The notes beneath the pieces are model-generated. The model worked only from the letters and a program-made list of their open reading frames with translations. It searched no databases and was not told where the DNA came from. The position numbers were made by a program, and so were the translations under genes. A stretch of DNA of 64,000 bases, taken from JAAYUJ01 sp963698165. GTDB taxonomy: Bacteria > Desulfobacterota > Syntrophobacteria > Syntrophobacterales > Syntrophobacteraceae. The stretch is taken from positions 372,001 through 436,000 of the forward strand of contig CAVOPT010000016.1 of NCBI GenBank assembly GCA_963698165.1, read 5' to 3'. Of this stretch, positions 1 through 8,957 are shown piece after piece (the stretch's first letter is position 1; the number at the start of each line of letters is the position of its first letter).

Positions 1-689
1 TCGGTTTCCTCGGACCATCTGCGGTTTTCCACCGCAACGCCGGGCATCGCGTAAGTCTCGTTCGACACCATGAGGAGCTTCAAGCCCTGGAATTCCTCGC
101 TCAATGGAGGAAGAACACGGGAGAGAAGGTCCACATAAGTGTGGTTCACGGCACTTCCAATCCAGCCGACGGTTGGAGGGCCGTGGACGACTTGCGTCTT
201 GACCGGATACCTTGAGGTGTCGATGGGAGTCGGCAGCACCTCGACTCGCTTGGCCCCCGATGTTTCTGCAAAGGCCCTGAGGAATCCGTTGCCGGCAATG
301 ACCTGGTCGACGCCCCGCAGCACCCCGTTGATCCGCGCCTGGGTCCTGGATCTTGTGAGCGCCGTCCAGTCGGCCCTTGGAGAAGTGAACACCGAGTCGT
401 CGAAATCGAACACGGTCCGCTTACCAAGAGCCGTGAGTCTCCGAATCAAGCCTTCGCCGAAGAGCCTCTTTTGGATGAAAAGGACGTCGGCTTCCCGGGC
501 CGCCCTCAGGCAAGCGGCCTTCTCCATGATTCCGTGGATCCATCGCATGAGCCCTCGCCTCCCGGGGGAGAGGGGGGGCATGACTTTCACATGGAAGCCG
601 GCCGTCTCGAGGATCGGCAGGTACTGATAGACGCGGTAACGGCTGCTTGCGCCGTTTCTGCCCGATATGGTGAAGAACAGAATCTTCAT
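1..689 (-). CDS. Glycosyltransferase, partial (C-terminus beyond the window edge)
   Basis: The reading frame opens at an ATG at 689 and runs off the left edge without a stop, so only about 229 N-terminal residues are visible. It begins MKILFFTISGRNGASSRYR, a typical nucleotide-sugar transferase opening. It carries the FDFDDSVF stretch, a PTPIDTSRY segment and GWIGSAVNH, all of which recur in the transferase at 3129-4172 (FDFDDAVM, PTPVDTSRL, GWLGTKGN). The two are therefore paralogues of one GT-B type family. It is probably a cytoplasmic enzyme adding a sugar to lipopolysaccharide core or O-chain. The start overlaps the stop of the upstream fragment as ATGA, so it belongs to the same transcript. 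Confidence 0.8.
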   Translation of the reverse strand, partial: MKILFFTISGRNGASSRYRVYQYLPILETAGFHVKVMPPLSPGRRGLMRWIHGIMEKAACLRAAREADVLFIQKRLFGEGLIRRLTALGKRTVFDFDDSVFTSPRADWTALTRSRTQARINGVLRGVDQVIAGNGFLRAFAETSGAKRVEVLPTPIDTSRYPVKTQVVHGPPTVGWIGSAVNHTYVDLLSRVLPPLSEEFQGLKLLMVSNETYAMPGVAVENRRWSEET

Positions 690-877
690 GGATCCTGGAT
701 CTTGGAGCAGTCGAGGATCCTGTTGTTGGTCCCAAGCCACTCCTTGAAGACGAAGGATCTTTCGTTCTCGAGGCATGCGCGCCGCATGCGTCGTCCCGTG
801 TTGTGATGTTCCCTGTAGTAGGAATCGAGCAACTCTTTTCGACTTGGCACGTTGACCTCAATGTGGAAAAGGATCAA
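686..877 (-). pseudogene. N-terminal remnant of a SAM-dependent methyltransferase
   Basis: From a possible TTG start at 877, a 63-codon frame ends in a TGA that overlaps the next gene's ATG. Its residues (IEVNVPSRKELLDSYYREHH, then ENERSFVFKEWLG and NRILDC) look like the N-terminus of a MetW/Methyltransf_11 type enzyme. They stop exactly where motif I (ILDCGCGDG-like) should begin and are replaced by SKIQDP. No SAM-binding core follows. It overlaps the upstream transferase by 20 bases. It could be a genuine tiny gene, but the break inside motif I favours a deletion remnant. Confidence 0.4.
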
Positions 878-1979
878 TCCCCTGGAGCCCCATGTGAGAG
901 TAGAGGCCCTCGATCTTGTCGAGCATGTTTTCCATGGTGTACTCCAGGGAAACAGCCAGGAATCCTTCATGTCCCATGGACTTTCTTCGTTCCGGTTTTT
1001 CCAGCAGGGACTGGATGGCTTTCGCCATGGACTCGGGATCCCGCGGGGGCACGAGCAGCCCGGTGACTCCATCCCTGACCGCCTCGGGGATGCCTCCGAC
1101 GCGGGTGCCCACGACGGGTTTTCCCGCTGCCATGGCCTGGAGAATGAACTGTGGAATTCCCTCGGAGGCGTACGAGGAGAGGACGGCGATGTCGAACGCG
1201 CTGATGACCCGGTGAATGTCGTCCCGATGTCCGACCAACCTCACGTGCCTCTCCAACCCGAGGCTTTTGACGGCAGGTTCAATGGCCCTGCGTCTCGGCC
1301 CTTCGCCGGCGATGACGAGCATCGTCTCCGGATGGGCGGCGACCACCGTGCGCATGGCATGGAGCAGATCCAGGTGCCCCTTCCAACTCCTGAGGACCGC
1401 GGCTATCCCTACGACCGCCGTATTCCCGGGGATGCCCATTTCCCGCCGGAAGACCTCTCCGTCTCCCTGGCTGAAGTGCCCGACGTCAATCCCTGTCGCA
1501 ATGGGAAAGACCCTTCCTGGATCAATCCCGAGCTCGGCCAGGAGCTGACGCCTAATGAACTCCCCCGTCGTGATGACGCCGTGGCACAGGCGCCCGTAAA
1601 CCAGCCGCGTGAGGGGGCTCGAATTGAGTCGGGAAGAAATGTGGCGCGTCCTCAGCACCTTGACCCCGGAAAGCCTCCCTGCGATACCGGCGATCCAGCT
1701 GTCCCGGGAGCTGTGGGTGTTGACCAGGGAGACCTTGGATTTCCTGATGAGCGCCATCAGCTGAATGACGCTCGGAGCAAAACGCACCGCGCCCACAGCC
1801 ACGGGAAATGTCTCGACGCCCGCCGCAGAGGCTCGACGGAGTATTGCCGCCGATGGCGGCGCGGCGAGGAGCACCCGGTGTCCCCGGGTCCGCATCCCGA
1901 GCATTTCGTTCAAGACCCTGATTTCCTGGCCCCCCCAGCCGTCGGAAGCCTCTGTGTGCAGGATGGTCAAAGGTTTCAT
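858..1979 (-). CDS. Glycosyltransferase family 4 protein
   Basis: A 373-residue retaining GT-B glycosyltransferase that would transfer a sugar from a nucleotide donor to a growing lipopolysaccharide or capsule chain at the inner face of the membrane. The N-terminal domain has the GGQEIRVL glycine-rich acceptor-side loop. The C-terminal domain carries GEGPRR and the E-x7-E region around EGIPQFILQAMAAGKPVV, followed by GGIPEAV and a GLLVPP donor-site segment. Length is normal for GT4. It is paralogous to the next gene at 2011-3132 (ILHTEAS versus ILHTESS, and both have GGQE), suggesting tandem duplication. The two genes lie about 30 bases apart in one operon. Confidence 0.9.
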   Translation of the reverse strand: MKPLTILHTEASDGWGGQEIRVLNEMLGMRTRGHRVLLAAPPSAAILRRASAAGVETFPVAVGAVRFAPSVIQLMALIRKSKVSLVNTHSSRDSWIAGIAGRLSGVKVLRTRHISSRLNSSPLTRLVYGRLCHGVITTGEFIRRQLLAELGIDPGRVFPIATGIDVGHFSQGDGEVFRREMGIPGNTAVVGIAAVLRSWKGHLDLLHAMRTVVAAHPETMLVIAGEGPRRRAIEPAVKSLGLERHVRLVGHRDDIHRVISAFDIAVLSSYASEGIPQFILQAMAAGKPVVGTRVGGIPEAVRDGVTGLLVPPRDPESMAKAIQSLLEKPERRKSMGHEGFLAVSLEYTMENMLDKIEGLYSHMGLQGIDPFPH

Positions 1980-2010
1980 GATCCTGTCCGAGAACCAAAT
2001 GACACCGGCA

Positions 2011-3132
2011 TCACCCCGATGTCAATGTGTTTTGCCCGCGATGCTCGAGAAGGTTCCGGTAGATTGCCGCCATTTTGTGGAGGAACATGTCTTCCGTGTA
2101 AGCTTTCAGGAACATTCCCCGTCCGTTTTCGGCCCTGCGCCAGGCTCCACGGGGGTCCCCAAGGACTGCGACAATGGATTCAGCCAGGGCCCGCGCGTCT
2201 CCAGGCGGGACGAGGAGAGCCGTCTCCCGGTCCAGGGCCACCTCGTTGATTCCCCCGACGTCTGACGCGATGACCGGGACCTTCATGGCATGAGCCTGGA
2301 GGATGGTCTGGGGGACCCCTTCGGGAATTCTTGCAGGCAGGACAAGCAAATCCAGATCCGCGAGGACCTGGGGGATGTCCCTTCGGAAACCGGTCAACCT
2401 CATGGACCCGAAATACGGAGAGCCCTGGACCATTGATTCGAGGCGGGTGCGCATCCAGCCGTCCCCGACGAGCACAAAGAACACTTCGGGGCGCTCCTTC
2501 AGAACATCTTCGGCGGCGCGCAGGAAAATGTCCGGTCCCTTGTCACCCCTCAGGACCGAGACCATTCCGACGAGAGGTCTCTCTCCCGTGATGCCCAGTT
2601 CTTCTCTCAAGCGGCCTTTTTCGACGTCTGGGTGGAACCGGCCTGGATCGACCCCCGTCGGCACACAGAGGATCTTTGCCTCCGTAATTCCCCTGGCGAT
2701 CATCCCCGCCTTGATGAATTGGCTGGTGGTGATGATCAGGTCGCTCAAGGCCGTGTAGACCAGACGTCCCCAACAGTGAGAACGGATCGGGTTGGCCACA
2801 TTTCTCGAGCGAACAATGGGGCGCCCCAGGAGCCGGCCAGCAATTCCCGCGCTCCATCCGTCCTTGGAGCCGTGGGTGCACACGAGATGCACCCTCTCTT
2901 TCCGGATGATCCCCGCACAGCGCGCCACAGCCACAGGGTCCAGGCTCCCCCGCATGGGGATCTCGAAGATTTGAAGCCCCCGTCGTTTTGCCTCTTGGCC
3001 GATTCGGCTCCCGGGTCTTGCGACGAGCAGAGAGGAAAACCCGTGCCTGCAAAGACCCTCCATTTCCAGGAGGGTGCGGAGCTCCTGTCCTCCCAGGTTC
3101 ATGGACGACTCGGTGTGCAGGATGCGGATCAC
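2011..3132 (-). CDS. Glycosyltransferase family 4 protein
   Basis: 373 residues from a GTG start at 3132. That start overlaps the upstream stop as GTGA, which decides it over longer in-frame extensions. Residues begin MIRILHTESSMNLGGQEL and share the overall plan of the neighbouring GT4 at 858-1979. The C-terminal domain has EGVPQTILQAHAMKVPVIA, then GGINEV and ALLVPPGD, as expected for the nucleotide-sugar site of GT4 enzymes. It should be a cytoplasmic sugar transferase of the lipopolysaccharide pathway; donor and acceptor cannot be read from sequence. Confidence 0.9.
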   Translation of the reverse strand: MIRILHTESSMNLGGQELRTLLEMEGLCRHGFSSLLVARPGSRIGQEAKRRGLQIFEIPMRGSLDPVAVARCAGIIRKERVHLVCTHGSKDGWSAGIAGRLLGRPIVRSRNVANPIRSHCWGRLVYTALSDLIITTSQFIKAGMIARGITEAKILCVPTGVDPGRFHPDVEKGRLREELGITGERPLVGMVSVLRGDKGPDIFLRAAEDVLKERPEVFFVLVGDGWMRTRLESMVQGSPYFGSMRLTGFRRDIPQVLADLDLLVLPARIPEGVPQTILQAHAMKVPVIASDVGGINEVALDRETALLVPPGDARALAESIVAVLGDPRGAWRRAENGRGMFLKAYTEDMFLHKMAAIYRNLLEHRGQNTLTSG

Positions 3133-4172
3133 AGGAGGCTCTCCAGGAACTCCGCCAGGCGTCGATTGTACGTCTCGAGGCTGAATTCCCGCTCCACGGT
3201 GGCTCTCGCCTCGGCACCGACCCGTGTTCTCAGGGCGTAGTCGCGGATGAGATCGTTCAGAACGGCCACCCACTCTTCCTCGCTCCCCGCAAGAAACCCG
3301 TTTTTGCCGTGCTGCAGAATCTCGCGGTTGATCCCCACCGGAGAGGCGACGGCAGCCGCGCCCACCGCCATGTACTGCAGGAGCTTGTAGCCGCCTTTGC
3401 CCCGGGTCCAGAGGTTGTCTTCCAGGGGCATGACGCCGATGTCGAAACTGCGGAGGTCGTCGCATTCTTCAGACTCGTTCCACGGTTTGTACGTATGAGG
3501 AGCCTCCAGGGCAGGAGGCCTGACATTGGAGACCACCTTAACGAGAACGGCCGGATTCTCACGGCAGGTCTCCTTCAATGCCCCCTGGATCCGCTGCAGG
3601 TGGACCAGGTTCCCCTTGGTGCCGAGCCACCCGATGGTGACGCGGCTCCTGTCCCCCCGCCGGCCTCCCGGCTCCAGGCGGGACGTGTCCACCGGGGTGG
3701 GGAGAACGATGACCCGAGGCTCGTCTGGCCCGTTCTTTTTCAGAACGGCTCTTGCGAAGTCGGCGAGATAGGTGTTGCCGGCGATGATCCCTCGGCAGCC
3801 CGCAACCGTTCGGGCAAACCTCGAGAAAAACTTGCCCCGGACGGGTTCTCCCCGCTCGATTTCATGAAACATGACCGCGTCGTCGAAATCGAAGACCAGG
3901 TTTCTGCAGGCACGGCGAACCAGTTGCAGTTGCCAGGCACTGAAGAGCTTCTTCTGGAGAACCACCACATCATGTTGCCGCAGCACCGGGAGGAGCGCCA
4001 TCCGCTTGAGCGGCGACGCCGGAATGGGAATGGCCTCAACCCTGTGCCCATTTGCTCGCAAGGCTTCGACGCCGGCAAGGATCCGCTTCTTGCTGCTCGG
4101 TTTTTCGTAACCCAGGATCAGAAAGAGAAAGCTCGCCAAGACGCCCCAACCCCTATTCGGTTTTTCCGCCAC
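3129..4172 (-). CDS. Glycosyltransferase (GT-B fold, paralogue of the gene at 1-689)
   Basis: A 347-residue protein containing FDFDDAVMFHE, PTPVDTSRL and GWLGTKGN, shared with the partial gene at the left edge. The C-terminal half has the pattern GKGGYKLLQYMAVGAAAV, then SPVGINREI and NGFLAGSEEEW, like the donor-binding region of group 1 transferases. It overlaps the acetyltransferase gene by 20 bases at its start. A TTG or other codon slightly inside could be the true start, since the first dozen residues lie in that overlap. Likely role is sugar addition in cell-surface glycan assembly; specificity is unknown. Confidence 0.85.
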   Translation of the reverse strand: MAEKPNRGWGVLASFLFLILGYEKPSSKKRILAGVEALRANGHRVEAIPIPASPLKRMALLPVLRQHDVVVLQKKLFSAWQLQLVRRACRNLVFDFDDAVMFHEIERGEPVRGKFFSRFARTVAGCRGIIAGNTYLADFARAVLKKNGPDEPRVIVLPTPVDTSRLEPGGRRGDRSRVTIGWLGTKGNLVHLQRIQGALKETCRENPAVLVKVVSNVRPPALEAPHTYKPWNESEECDDLRSFDIGVMPLEDNLWTRGKGGYKLLQYMAVGAAAVASPVGINREILQHGKNGFLAGSEEEWVAVLNDLIRDYALRTRVGAEARATVEREFSLETYNRRLAEFLESLL

Positions 4173-4764
4173 GAACTCCGATGACGCGGGCGGGGTTCCC
4201 CGCCACGATATGATATGGTTCGACGGGTTTCGTCACAACGCTTCCCGCGCCGATGACACTTCCCTCGCCAACGGATTCCATGACCACCGCATGGGCACCC
4301 ACCCACACGTCCCTGCCGATGCGTATCATTCTCCGCTGGGTCTTCTGCTTGCGAATGGGAATTCCCGTGGCATCGAAACTGTGAATGTGCCTGCCGCTGA
4401 GGAAACTGCAGTGGTTCGCCGCGAGGACGTCGTCCCCCATCTCCACGAGCCCGAGGATATTGTATTCCCCCAGGGTGATGTTGTTTCCCAGCCTGATCTC
4501 CGGGTACCCCAGAATGGTGCCGAAATGGAAAGTGACGTTATCGCCGCACCATGCCAGACTTCTGCAGTAGAACTCGTAGCGGACTCGTTTCCCGAACGAA
4601 AAAGGAAAAAGACTCAGGGCCTGGGAGAGCTGCCTGAAATCCCTGGGCCTCAGTCTGAAGAAGATGAGAAAGGGCAGGGCCATGGCATAGGCGGCCGCCC
4701 TCTTGAACATTTTGATCGGTCGCGGCTTGTGCGTTGTCGGAGCATTGGGTGTCATGGCGTTCAT
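4153..4764 (-). CDS. Hexapeptide-repeat acyltransferase (WcaF/NodL-like)
   Basis: A 203-residue protein with a short N-terminal hydrophobic stretch (AYAMALPFLIFFRL), then left-handed beta-helix hexapeptide repeats from about residue 75. Examples are ITLGEYNILG, IGRDVWVGAHAVV and VIGAGSVVTKPV, ending in AGNPARVIG, a hallmark of O-acetyltransferases using acetyl-CoA. It probably acetylates a sugar residue of the surface polysaccharide made by the flanking transferases. Its ATG at 4764 directly follows the upstream stop (TGAATG), so it is translationally coupled to the transferase at 4765-5871. Confidence 0.88.
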   Translation of the reverse strand: MNAMTPNAPTTHKPRPIKMFKRAAAYAMALPFLIFFRLRPRDFRQLSQALSLFPFSFGKRVRYEFYCRSLAWCGDNVTFHFGTILGYPEIRLGNNITLGEYNILGLVEMGDDVLAANHCSFLSGRHIHSFDATGIPIRKQKTQRRMIRIGRDVWVGAHAVVMESVGEGSVIGAGSVVTKPVEPYHIVAGNPARVIGVRGGKTE

Positions 4765-5871
4765 TCAGGATCGGCGTGTCTCACGTCTCCTGGAGACTGC
4801 TTCGTAGATGGCCTGCATTTCCCTCACGTGCCGCTCGATGCTGAACTCGGCACGGGCCTTTTCCATGGCCGCCCTGCCCAACTGACCCAGGGCGCCCCTC
4901 TCGAGAAGGCAGCGCTCCATGGCCAGGTGCAGCGCAGAAACGCTGTTGTCCGGGATCAGGAAGCCCGTTTTTTCCGGGTCCATGATCCGGGGTATTTCAC
5001 CCACCGCGGGGGCGACGGCCGGCTTGCCGCAAGCCATGGACTCGATGAGCACCCTGGGAAACGACTCCCAGTGGGAAGCCACGACAAGGACATCCAACCC
5101 CGCCAGGACCTCGGGCATCTCGGTGAGGGGACCGGTGATCCGGGTCCTGGCGCGCAGAAGAGGGTCCCTTTCCACGAGGTCCCGTAGGCGTTGCACGTCT
5201 TCGGGGAGACCGCCTCCCACCACCGCAAAGAATGCCTCTGCAAAGGAATTCGCCAGCAAGCGGGCAGCCTCCATGAAGTTCATGGTCCCCTTATTCTCTT
5301 CAATGGATCCAATGATCCCGAACAGGAAGGCATCCCCGGGAATTTCGAAAAATTCCCGGAATTTCCTGCCGTCCACATGGGGGCTGAATCGATCGGTGTC
5401 CACTCCGTTGACGATTTTTGTCGCTTTTCCTGTGGATCGGAAGGCTTCTTCCTGCTGCGTCGTGATCACGATGATCTTGGTCGATAGGAGGCGGACCCAT
5501 TTCTTGAGCCTCTTGACTCTCTTTCCGTGGGGATCTTCCCGAATGTGCCAGATTACGGGAAGGCGCCTCCACCGTGCCGCGATGCCGAAGTATTTGGAGA
5601 ATGGGACCGCCGAATTCACGTGGACGATGTCTATCCTCTCCTTGTCAATGATTTCCAGGGCTTCCCGAATGGTGCCAAGCCTGAGGAATCCCTTTCGAGC
5701 CGCGATGTGGGTCTTAATTCCGCTCTTTTCCAGTTCATCAGCCAGTGGGCCCGTCTTGGAGAAGACCGCCACCGGCAGAAACCGGGTCCGGTCCATCCTT
5801 TTCATGAGCTCGCACAGGCTGATGGCGGATCCCTTGAAAGCGGGAGTGTGAGAAGCACAGAGCACATTCAT
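4765..5871 (-). CDS. Glycosyltransferase family 4 protein
   Basis: 368 residues from the ATG at 5871, chosen because the protein then begins MNVLCASHTPAFKGSAISL, a natural GT4 start. In-frame extension upstream gives low-complexity, arginine-rich sequence. The C-terminal domain shows GIIGSIEENKG, VVASHWESFPRVLIESMACG and a GFLIPDN segment, typical of the phosphate- and sugar-binding sites. It is a predicted cytoplasmic transferase of surface glycan synthesis, closer to capsule/O-antigen GT4 enzymes than to the GGQE pair at 858-3132. No strong ribosome-binding site precedes this start. Confidence 0.88.
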   Translation of the reverse strand: MNVLCASHTPAFKGSAISLCELMKRMDRTRFLPVAVFSKTGPLADELEKSGIKTHIAARKGFLRLGTIREALEIIDKERIDIVHVNSAVPFSKYFGIAARWRRLPVIWHIREDPHGKRVKRLKKWVRLLSTKIIVITTQQEEAFRSTGKATKIVNGVDTDRFSPHVDGRKFREFFEIPGDAFLFGIIGSIEENKGTMNFMEAARLLANSFAEAFFAVVGGGLPEDVQRLRDLVERDPLLRARTRITGPLTEMPEVLAGLDVLVVASHWESFPRVLIESMACGKPAVAPAVGEIPRIMDPEKTGFLIPDNSVSALHLAMERCLLERGALGQLGRAAMEKARAEFSIERHVREMQAIYEAVSRRRETRRS

Positions 5872-5926
5872 GGAAGGACCATGATCCGCAAGCGGGCCCC
5901 GCGGTTGGGGGGCCTTCTGCCCCTGA

Positions 5927-6976
5927 TCACGCACCGCGGGCGTCCCTGATCGCATGGAAGACCTCGTCCACGGAAATTGCCTCGAGGCACGCACTCCTCT
6001 TGCTCCCCTGGCACCCATCCAGATTGCAGGGAATGCAGCCGAACTCCGGGGTCTTCACGATGATTCGGCATTGGGGGGTCAGGGGGTGCCAAACCCGATG
6101 GTCGGAGGGACCGAAAAGGGCCACCACCGGAGTCTTTAGAGCCGCCGCCATGTGCATGGGGGCCGAGTCCACTCCGAAGAAGACCGAGGCGCCCTTGATG
6201 AGGGAACCGAGCATCTTCAGTGTGAGGGTCCCCGGAAACACCAGGGGCTTCGATCGAACAAGAGAGAGGATGTTCGAGAGCTTTGCCCGCTCCCTGTCGT
6301 CGGGGCCGCACGTGAGGACAGTCCTCCACCCTTTTCCTTCCAGCCTGTCGACGAGTTGTGCCACCGCTTCATCTCGCCAGCACTTGAAAAGCCAGCGGGA
6401 AGTGGGGTGCGCCACAATGTAGGGGGTACCGGCGTTCAGTCCCTTTTCCCTGAGGAGGGATGCCACTCGGGCGTCGTCCTCCGGAGCAGTGAAGAGCTCC
6501 ACCTCGGGATCGCCCCCCTCGATCCCCAGGGGTTGCAGAACGTCCATGTCCATGACGGCCCTGTAGCGCCCATCGTAGCGGGGTTGAATGCAATGGGTGA
6601 AGAGATGCCTCTTGCCCAGGAAACCCCTTCCCCTGGGGTCAATGCCGATCCGCCACTTGGCGCCGCTCACGGCGGCAAGGAATGCCCCCCGGTCGCCTTC
6701 GGTCATGTTCACCGCGACGTCGGGGCGGCCCCTGCGGATCCTGAGAAGCAGGGCGAGTTGGCTCGGGAGAGCCTGGTGCTGCTCGAGGGGAATGATCTCA
6801 TCGATGGAGGGATTCAGGGTGAGCATCTCCTCCGTGCCCGCCGGAACTACAACGGAGACCCGGACCTGGGGACTTGCCTTCTTGACGGCTTTGAAAACCC
6901 CCGTCGCCAGGAGAACGTCTCCAATGTGGCGCAACTTGATGAAAAGAATTCTTTGGATGCTATGCAGATCGATCAT
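5927..6976 (-). CDS. Heptosyltransferase, GT9 family (WaaQ/type III-like)
   Basis: 349 residues from the ATG at 6976, giving MIDLHSIQRILFIKLRHIGD; the KLRHIGDVLL signature is typical of heptosyltransferase III (RfaQ). The C-terminal GT9 site is present as FFGVDSAPMHMAAAL followed by VALFGPSDHRVW. The tail contains four cysteines (CIPC, CQGSKRSAC) of the kind seen at the end of GT9 enzymes. Transfer of a side-branch heptose onto inner-core heptose is the expected reaction, but assignment to type III rests on sequence resemblance only. It overlaps the WaaE-like gene by 17 bases. Confidence 0.85.
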   Translation of the reverse strand: MIDLHSIQRILFIKLRHIGDVLLATGVFKAVKKASPQVRVSVVVPAGTEEMLTLNPSIDEIIPLEQHQALPSQLALLLRIRRGRPDVAVNMTEGDRGAFLAAVSGAKWRIGIDPRGRGFLGKRHLFTHCIQPRYDGRYRAVMDMDVLQPLGIEGGDPEVELFTAPEDDARVASLLREKGLNAGTPYIVAHPTSRWLFKCWRDEAVAQLVDRLEGKGWRTVLTCGPDDRERAKLSNILSLVRSKPLVFPGTLTLKMLGSLIKGASVFFGVDSAPMHMAAALKTPVVALFGPSDHRVWHPLTPQCRIIVKTPEFGCIPCNLDGCQGSKRSACLEAISVDEVFHAIRDARGA

Positions 6977-7775
6977 GGGTTCCGTTGTGGAAACACCCGG
7001 CTGGGGCCTCACCCTCCGCCGGGTCTCCGATCCTTTCGATGTCTTCCAAAACCCGCCAGTACTTCAAAAAAGTGTAGTAAGCGTAAGATGTCGCCAGGAA
7101 AAAGCCCTCCCGACCGTCCATGAAGCCCCGTTTCAAAACATACATCTTGAAAAATGTAAAGAGAGGTCTCATGGTCGACCTTGTCCATGAAAAGGATATT
7201 CCTCGCTTCTGAAGTTCCCGGGCAGCCAGACGGCTGTATCGGTCCATCCTCAGGAGATAGCCTGAAACGGAGCGATAGGTGTGATGGTCGAGGGGGTGCT
7301 CCAAGTGCTCGGTCCTTCCCGTGACGACGACGCGCTCGTGGACATCCCTCTCCTGAAACTTCCCGGCTTCCTTGAGAAAGAGCCTCAGGGTGTAATCCGG
7401 AAACCAGCCGCCGTGGCGGATCCACTTGCCGCGGAAAAAGTTCCTGCGGGCAATATAATAGCCCTGAATGGCACGATTCCGATTCAAAGCGGCGGAGATC
7501 TCCTCTCGAAGCGGCGGAGGCACCCGTTCATCGGCGTCGAGGCTCAAGATCCATGGCCCTCGAGCTCTTTCCAGGGCGATGTTCTTTTGGGCGGCAAATC
7601 CATGCCACGGCTCCTGAAAGACTTGCGCGCCGAAATCCCGGGCGATGTCCGCCGTCCCGTCCTCGCTGAACTGGTCGACGACGACGATTTCATCAGCCCA
7701 GGCGACGCTTTCGAGGCAGTCGTGGATATTCGACGCTTCATTCCGGGTGATGATCGCGACCGAAAGGCTTTCCAT
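6960..7775 (-). CDS. Glycosyltransferase family 2, WaaE/KdtX-like core transferase
   Basis: A 271-residue inverting GT-A enzyme. It starts with SVAIITRNEASNIHDCLESV, then ADEIVVVDQFSEDGT, the nucleotide-binding region. The metal-binding LSLDADERV motif lies near residue 80, and RRNFFRGKWIRHGGWFPD is typical of the WaaE lipopolysaccharide core beta-1,4-glucosyltransferase group. A hydrophobic, aromatic C-terminal section (LFTFFKMYVLKRGFMDG) probably contacts the membrane. It sits between two heptosyltransferase genes, which supports a role in inner-core glycosylation. Confidence 0.87.
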   Translation of the reverse strand: MESLSVAIITRNEASNIHDCLESVAWADEIVVVDQFSEDGTADIARDFGAQVFQEPWHGFAAQKNIALERARGPWILSLDADERVPPPLREEISAALNRNRAIQGYYIARRNFFRGKWIRHGGWFPDYTLRLFLKEAGKFQERDVHERVVVTGRTEHLEHPLDHHTYRSVSGYLLRMDRYSRLAARELQKRGISFSWTRSTMRPLFTFFKMYVLKRGFMDGREGFFLATSYAYYTFLKYWRVLEDIERIGDPAEGEAPAGCFHNGTHDRSA

Positions 7776-7807
7776 GACATTCTTGTCTATGCGTTGAGTT
7801 CATAAAA

Positions 7808-7883
7808 CACGAAGAGTACGAAGATGCACGAAGGAACATGAGGGACCAAGGGATTGTATTTTACCTTCTTCGTGCCCTTCGTG
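7808..7883. repeat. Palindromic dispersed repeat, copy 1
   Basis: Two 17-base arms, CACGAAGAGTACGAAGA at 7808-7824 and TCTTCGTGCCCTTCGTG at 7867-7883, are inverted repeats with two mismatches. The arms themselves are tandem CACGAAG units. A close second copy lies at 12789-12870. Both occupy gaps between lipopolysaccharide genes, so this is an intergenic REP-like element that could fold in the transcript. Confidence 0.7.
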
Positions 7884-7913
7884 GTTCAAAAGCCACCTGG
7901 AGCGGCACAAGCG

Positions 7914-8957
7914 TCAGGTCCATCCCGAATCGCCGATCAAGGCCAGCAGCCTGTCCACCGTCACGGCTTCCATGCATCGCCAGTCTTCGCACACTTTTCT
8001 CCTGTAACAGGGAGAACAGGCCAGGTCTTCCCGGACAACGGTGTGGATGTCACCGTAGGGCCCTGTCCTCACCGGGTTGGTAGGCCCGAAGACGGCGATG
8101 ACGGGAACTCCGAGGGCGGCGGCAATGTGCATGGGTCCCGTGTCGTTGCACACCACGAACCGGGCCTGGCTGATGAGAGCGGCGAGCCCCTTGAGCGTCA
8201 AGCGGCCGGCAAGGGAGACGGCTTTGCCCCTGGAAGCGGCCACCACCTTTTCCGCGAGCTCCCAATCCGCGCCACCGGCGACAACAAAAGCACCCAGGGA
8301 AAGCCTGGAGGCCAGCTCTCCGAATCTTTCGGGGGGCCATCGCTTCACCGGGGACCCGGCGGCTGGAGCGAAGACGACGTAATCCCCGGGCAAGGACGGG
8401 ACGAGGGTCCTGGGGTCGGGAAGAGGCGGGAAGGGGTGTCGCACTTGGGAGATGTCGCAGTCGAGAGTGGACGCCACCCGAAGATATCGTTCCACGGCGT
8501 GGATATTCGTTCCCCCTTCCACCGTCTGGGTGTAGAAGAACCGACTTCCTTCCCTGGCTTCCTTGAACCCGATTCTGCGGCTCGAACCTGCAAGTGCGGA
8601 AATGATGCCGCTTCTCAGAAGACCCTGCAGGTCCACCACAACGTCGAACTTTTCCAGCCGCAACCCCCGCGCCAATCGGCGGATTTCCCGCAACGTCTCC
8701 CCGAGGTTTCCGGGGCGCTTCCATCGGTTTTTGTCGAACACCCACAGTTTGTTGATCATGGGATGGTCTTCGAGGATTTCATGAATCCCTTTTGCGACCA
8801 CCCAGTGGATTTCCGCTTGGGGATAGCGGGTCCTCAGTGCGTGGAGGAAGGGGAGGCTGTGAACGACGTCTCCGAATGCGCTCGGCTTGACCACCAGAAT
8901 GTTACTCGAATCCTTCAAGGAAATGGGGTTTTGCAAAGAGGTTCCTCGACATTCCAT
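7914..8957 (-). CDS. waaC: Lipopolysaccharide heptosyltransferase I-like (GT9)
   Basis: 347 residues from ATG 8957, which overlaps the stop of the upstream acyltransferase by one base (TAATG). The N-terminus NILVVKPSAFGDVVHSLPFL matches heptosyltransferase I, which adds the first heptose to Kdo. The C-terminal donor site reads FVVCNDTGPMHIAAALGVPV followed by AVFGPTNPVRTGPYG. A cysteine cluster (CSPCYRRKVC, CMEAVTVD) lies near the end, as in several delta-proteobacterial GT9 proteins. The lipid A acyltransferase and MsbA genes alongside fit a lipid A/inner-core transcription unit. Confidence 0.85.
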   Translation of the reverse strand: MECRGTSLQNPISLKDSSNILVVKPSAFGDVVHSLPFLHALRTRYPQAEIHWVVAKGIHEILEDHPMINKLWVFDKNRWKRPGNLGETLREIRRLARGLRLEKFDVVVDLQGLLRSGIISALAGSSRRIGFKEAREGSRFFYTQTVEGGTNIHAVERYLRVASTLDCDISQVRHPFPPLPDPRTLVPSLPGDYVVFAPAAGSPVKRWPPERFGELASRLSLGAFVVAGGADWELAEKVVAASRGKAVSLAGRLTLKGLAALISQARFVVCNDTGPMHIAAALGVPVIAVFGPTNPVRTGPYGDIHTVVREDLACSPCYRRKVCEDWRCMEAVTVDRLLALIGDSGWT

